Shown here piece after piece: positions 5,942 through 8,755 of a stretch of DNA of 8,755 bases. The stretch spans positions 573 through 9,327 of the forward strand of contig DHHG01000129.1 of assembly GCA_002403175.1 (NCBI GenBank), in the 5' to 3' direction. Each line of letters begins with the position of its first letter. Positions within the stretch are counted from its first letter, which is position 1. This DNA comes from Syntrophaceae bacterium UBA4778. GTDB taxonomy: Bacteria; Desulfobacterota; Syntrophia; Syntrophales; UBA4778. The position numbers and the translations under genes were made by a program. The notes below the pieces were generated by a model that was given only the letters and a program-made list of their open reading frames with translations, was not told the DNA's origin and ran no database searches.

Positions 5942-7501
5942 ATGAAGGTACTGCGGTTTCTAAAATTGGCGGCAATGATCTTGGCTGCACTGTTCCTAAT
6001 TGCATGCGGTGGAGGTGGCGGCGGAGTTCCAACGGAATCTACGCCGCCCTCAGGTAATACTGCTGGAATCGTGTATGTTAAGGCTTCCAATACTGGTATT
6101 GGCGACCTTTTCGGTTCGAGTGTTGCCATTTCAGCGGACGGCAACACCCTGGCCGTAGGGGCGCCTGGAGAGTTCAGCAGCGCCACTGGCATTAACGGCA
6201 ATCAAAGCGATAACTCGGCCCCTGGTAGCGGCGCGGTGTACGTTTTTACTCGCGATGGCTCCACCTGGACACAGCAGGCTTATATAAAGGCTTCCAACAC
6301 CGAGGCCAGCGAAAACAACGATAACTTCGGTTTTAGTATTGCCCTTTCAGCCGACGGCGGCACCCTGGTGGTAGGGGCTCCTGGGGAAGACAGTAGCGCA
6401 ACCGGAATCAACGGCGACCAGAGCAATAACTCGGCGGCAGGGAGCGGAGCGGTTTACGTCTTCACCCGAAGCGGCACCATCTGGAACCAGGAAGCCTATG
6501 TGAAGGCCTCCAACACCCGGGCCGGCGACGGATTCGGCACAAGTGTCGCCATTTCGTCAGACGGCAACACCCTGGCAGTAGGGGCCCCCGGGGAGGACAG
6601 TAGCGCCACAGGGATAGACGGCAACCAAAGCGACAACTCGGCTTCCGCAAGCGGCGCCGCGTACGCCTTTACCAGAAGCGGAACCACATGGAGTCAGCAG
6701 GCTTATGTGAAAGCTTCCAACACCGAGGAAGGAGACTGGTTCGGTTTCAGTATTGCCCTTTCGCCTGACGGCAATACCTTGGCGGTAGGCGCGCCTAAGG
6801 AGGACAGCAGCGCCACCGGTATCGGAGGCGACCAAAACAATAACTCAGTCTCAGCAAGCGGCGCCGTGTACGTTTTTATCCGTAGCGGAGCCGCCTGGAG
6901 CCAGCAGGCCTATGTAAAAGCTTCTAACACAGGTTCAGACGACAATTTTGGAAGCAGTGTCGTTCTTTCAGCCGACGGCAACACCCTGGCGGTAGGGACC
7001 CCCGGGGAGGACAGTAGCGCCACAGGAATCGGAGGCAACCAGAACGATAACTCGGCTTCCGCAAGTGGTGCCGTGTATGTGTTCACCCGTAGCGGAACCA
7101 CCTGGAGCCAGCAGGCCTATGTAAAAGCTTCCAACACGGGGACAAATGATCTTTTCGGAAACAGCGTATCTCTTTCATCTGACGGGAACAAACTGGCGGT
7201 AGGTGCGCCTGTGGAGGCCAGCAACGCCACGGGTCTTAACGGCGACCAGAACGACAACTCGGCATATGGGAGCGGAGCGGTTTACGTATTTACAAGAAGC
7301 GGCACAACCTGGAGTCAACAGACCTATGTAAAGGCTTCCAATACGGGGGTGAACGACCTGTTTGGATCCAGCGTATCTCTTACCTCTGATGGCAGCACTC
7401 TGGCGGTAGGGGCAAATGGAGAATCCAGCGGCGCGACAGGAATCGACGGAAACCAGAGCGATAATTCGGTAACCGCGAGTGGCGCGGTGTACCTTTACTA
7501 A
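5942..7501 (+). CDS. Lipoprotein with seven FG-GAP/integrin-alpha-like repeats
   Basis: An exported lipoprotein of 519 residues. The N-terminus has a short basic start (MKVLRFLK), a hydrophobic core and the lipobox LIAC with the lipidated Cys at 22. Six glycines follow; with no Asp at position +2, outer-membrane sorting is expected. A Ser/Thr/Pro linker leads to seven repeats from Tyr45 to the C-terminus, six of 69-72 residues and a last of 58. Each reads roughly YVKASNT, FGxSVALSxDGNTLAVGAP, a Ser/Asn/Asp-rich loop (SSATGIxGxQ), then SGAVYVFTRSG and WSQQA. This is the FG-GAP/integrin beta-propeller pattern, implying one seven-bladed propeller that probably binds a protein or polysaccharide; there is no catalytic motif. 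ATG at 5942 is preferred over the adjacent GTG at 5939, with GGGGGGAAAG just upstream. No partner gene is adjacent. Confidence 0.88.
   Translation: MKVLRFLKLAAMILAALFLIACGGGGGGVPTESTPPSGNTAGIVYVKASNTGIGDLFGSSVAISADGNTLAVGAPGEFSSATGINGNQSDNSAPGSGAVYVFTRDGSTWTQQAYIKASNTEASENNDNFGFSIALSADGGTLVVGAPGEDSSATGINGDQSNNSAAGSGAVYVFTRSGTIWNQEAYVKASNTRAGDGFGTSVAISSDGNTLAVGAPGEDSSATGIDGNQSDNSASASGAAYAFTRSGTTWSQQAYVKASNTEEGDWFGFSIALSPDGNTLAVGAPKEDSSATGIGGDQNNNSVSASGAVYVFIRSGAAWSQQAYVKASNTGSDDNFGSSVVLSADGNTLAVGTPGEDSSATGIGGNQNDNSASASGAVYVFTRSGTTWSQQAYVKASNTGTNDLFGNSVSLSSDGNKLAVGAPVEASNATGLNGDQNDNSAYGSGAVYVFTRSGTTWSQQTYVKASNTGVNDLFGSSVSLTSDGSTLAVGANGESSGATGIDGNQSDNSVTASGAVYLY
6074..7498 (+). repeat. Seven tandem ~207-bp coding repeats
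   Basis: The units start at 6074, 6281, 6497, 6704, 6911, 7118 and 7325. Five complete units are 207 bases long, the second is 216 (three extra codons near its start), and the last is cut at 174 bases by the stop. Identity persists at DNA level: 6894-6924 equals 7101-7131 (31 bases), and a 28-base block starting at 6585 recurs at 6999. This points to duplication or gene conversion within the gene. Confidence 0.92.
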
Positions 7502-7516
7502 CCTTCCCAAAAATCA

Positions 7517-7545
7517 AAACCGGCCGGGCTTGCCTCGGCCGGTTT
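7517..7545. terminator. Bidirectional intrinsic terminator between convergent genes
   Basis: AAACCGGCCG (7517-7526) pairs perfectly with CGGCCGGTTT (7536-7545) around a 9-base loop. It starts 16 bases after the lipoprotein stop. On the plus strand the stem ends GGTTTCTTC, a modest T-tract. On the minus strand it ends GGTTTTGATTTTT, a better one. It would therefore also stop transcription of the hydrolase gene reading in from the right. Confidence 0.85.
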
Positions 7546-7677
7546 CTTCGATTCAGATAAGAGATGGGCGCATTCGTATTATTGTTGAATAGATCAGGGT
7601 TCGGCGTCCAGGCTCTCCGAAGTAAATTCTACGATCCAATGTTAGCATCTTCCTCAAACTGGAAATCTAATCAAATC

Positions 7678-8755
7678 TCAATCCCATATTTCTTGCACCC
7701 AGTTTACTATTTCAGGCCAAATCTTTTCGTGGGCGCTTTTTCCAATAAGGGTCCCCAGATGCCTGATGGAAACGCCTCTGTCCCCTTCATACCAAAGCAC
7801 TTTTGTTTCATGACTTCTCATCACATCCAGGGCGGGCAGAAACGACTGGGGAGGAACGATCGTACAGGCCTCATCAAGTACGCCGATAACAGGGGCTCTG
7901 ATATCGGCAAGCGAGGCAAGTTTCCCGCCATAGTAAAATTTATTCTGGAAAAACTGATCATGCCGGTACAGGCATTCCATCGTGTCCTCAAATAATTGCC
8001 TTGCAATTGGTGCTTCGTCAAGGCTCCAGCGCTCGGCACAAATATGAGTCCTTAATGCTTCACAATCTCCAAGGCTTTGAATACGGTCCAGCCAGCGACC
8101 CGTCCCAAAAATCACCGGAGAAGATATCAGGGCAACCGCATCGAGCATGCTGCCCGGCACATTCCCATGTTCAAGAGTTATAAAGCGAGCCGGTGGAAGG
8201 TATGCGACAAGATCGTCCAGATCTCCCCTGCCCGGCCCGAAGTGCATGGGAGAGGTGATAAGAACCAAGCCGTTCACCCTTTCCGGATATAAACTCGCAA
8301 AAATGGTGGCCAGGGTCCCTCCCAGAGAGTGGCCAGCAAGAACAATCCTGCCTTCCCCTGTTTCCTCTTCAATCGCGCTGATGCACTCGGCAATGAACTG
8401 ACCGGCATATTGTTCCAGTCCTGCTCCCTCATCGTCCGGCCCGGGCCTTTCCCAATAGATTATATATACCTGCATTTGCGCCTCGATAAAACGTTGCACA
8501 GGACTGATTTTCGGGAGCATATCCCAGATATAAGGCCGTTTGATCGGAGCGGGAACGATCAGGACAACCGGATTTTGAGGCACTTTTGATCCATAAGCCC
8601 TCAGGGTAAAGAGGCTTCGGGAAAGAACTGTTCGGGATGGAGTTTCGATCGGACCCCATCCCGACAAATCAAACCATTTGCCGAAATCTCGGCGCAGAAG
8701 ATCCATATAGTAGAATGGGGTTAATAATGCATTATACAAGCAGTGGCCTTTCCAG
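7678..8755 (-). CDS. PhaC-like alpha/beta hydrolase with Ser nucleophile (5' end outside window)
   Basis: An alpha/beta-fold hydrolase related to polyhydroxyalkanoate synthase (PhaC/PhaE-type) proteins. The frame is open to the window edge, and the residues before the TTG at 8739 (WKGHC) read on smoothly, so the gene probably starts outside. TTG 8739, with AAAGG 7 bases upstream, is the alternative start and gives 353 residues, used for numbering. Visible: VVLIVPAPIKRPYIWD (58-73, oxyanion-side strand), VYIIYWERPGP (91-101, as in PhaC), the lipase box GHSLGG (136-141), Asp289 in GVLDE followed by IVPP, and probable catalytic His327 before the C-terminal WPEIVNWV. PHA synthases use Cys in the box; here it is Ser138, favouring esterase, thioesterase or depolymerase activity over polymerisation. 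No signal peptide is visible, though the true N-terminus is missing. It converges with the lipoprotein gene. Confidence 0.85.
   Translation of the reverse strand, partial: WKGHCLYNALLTPFYYMDLLRRDFGKWFDLSGWGPIETPSRTVLSRSLFTLRAYGSKVPQNPVVLIVPAPIKRPYIWDMLPKISPVQRFIEAQMQVYIIYWERPGPDDEGAGLEQYAGQFIAECISAIEEETGEGRIVLAGHSLGGTLATIFASLYPERVNGLVLITSPMHFGPGRGDLDDLVAYLPPARFITLEHGNVPGSMLDAVALISSPVIFGTGRWLDRIQSLGDCEALRTHICAERWSLDEAPIARQLFEDTMECLYRHDQFFQNKFYYGGKLASLADIRAPVIGVLDEACTIVPPQSFLPALDVMRSHETKVLWYEGDRGVSIRHLGTLIGKSAHEKIWPEIVNWVQEIWD

Noticed and set aside
6496..7510. Several minus-strand open frames across the propeller gene
   Set aside because: They are shadows repeated with the 207-base unit and reflect the repetitive, GC-rich codons of the lipoprotein gene.
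7564..7995. 143-residue open frame on the plus strand
   Set aside because: It is mostly antisense to the well-supported hydrolase gene and shows no family motif.

Overview
The window reads as a stretch of a Gram-negative bacterial chromosome. A lipoprotein with an outer-membrane-type sorting signal, an HD-GYP cyclic-di-GMP phosphodiesterase, a CUT1 sugar ABC transporter and a PhaC-like hydrolase together would suit a deltaproteobacterial (Desulfobacterota-like, for example Syntrophus-type) genome. That placement is inference from gene content; no rRNA or other phylogenetic marker is present. I see no tRNA, rRNA, CRISPR array or intact insertion sequence.

Layout. (1) 1-2910, plus strand: a tight operon of two CUT1-type sugar permeases (49-978 and 978-1799, stop and start sharing one base) and a MalK/UgpC-type ATPase (1840-2910). 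The usual substrate-binding protein is not in the window; it probably lies just upstream. A perfect 10-bp hairpin (1799-1822) separates the second permease from the ATPase. (2) 2911-4126: a spacer with a 9-bp direct repeat, then a sigma-28-like promoter (3053-3079), then a complete DUF3391 + HD-GYP phosphodiesterase (3119-4126). (3) 4405-5280: a classical short-chain dehydrogenase/reductase with its own strong ribosome binding site. (4) 5281-5941: about 660 bases without a convincing gene. It begins with three hairpins in a row ending in a T-tract, and holds a 16-bp perfect palindrome. (5) 5942-7501: a lipoprotein made of seven integrin-alpha/FG-GAP-like repeats, predicted to close into one seven-bladed beta-propeller on the cell surface or in the periplasm. 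(6) 7517-7545: a bidirectional terminator between convergent genes. (7) 7678-8755, minus strand: a PhaC-like alpha/beta hydrolase with a serine nucleophile, open to the window edge and so probably 5'-truncated.

The three transporter genes clearly work together as membrane pore and ATP motor of one sugar importer; the substrate cannot be read from the sequence. The other genes look like independent transcription units. I found no convincing previously undescribed multi-gene system. The best leads are the sigma-28-like promoter that would tie c-di-GMP hydrolysis to the motility regulon, the structured spacer after the dehydrogenase, and the seven-repeat propeller lipoprotein.
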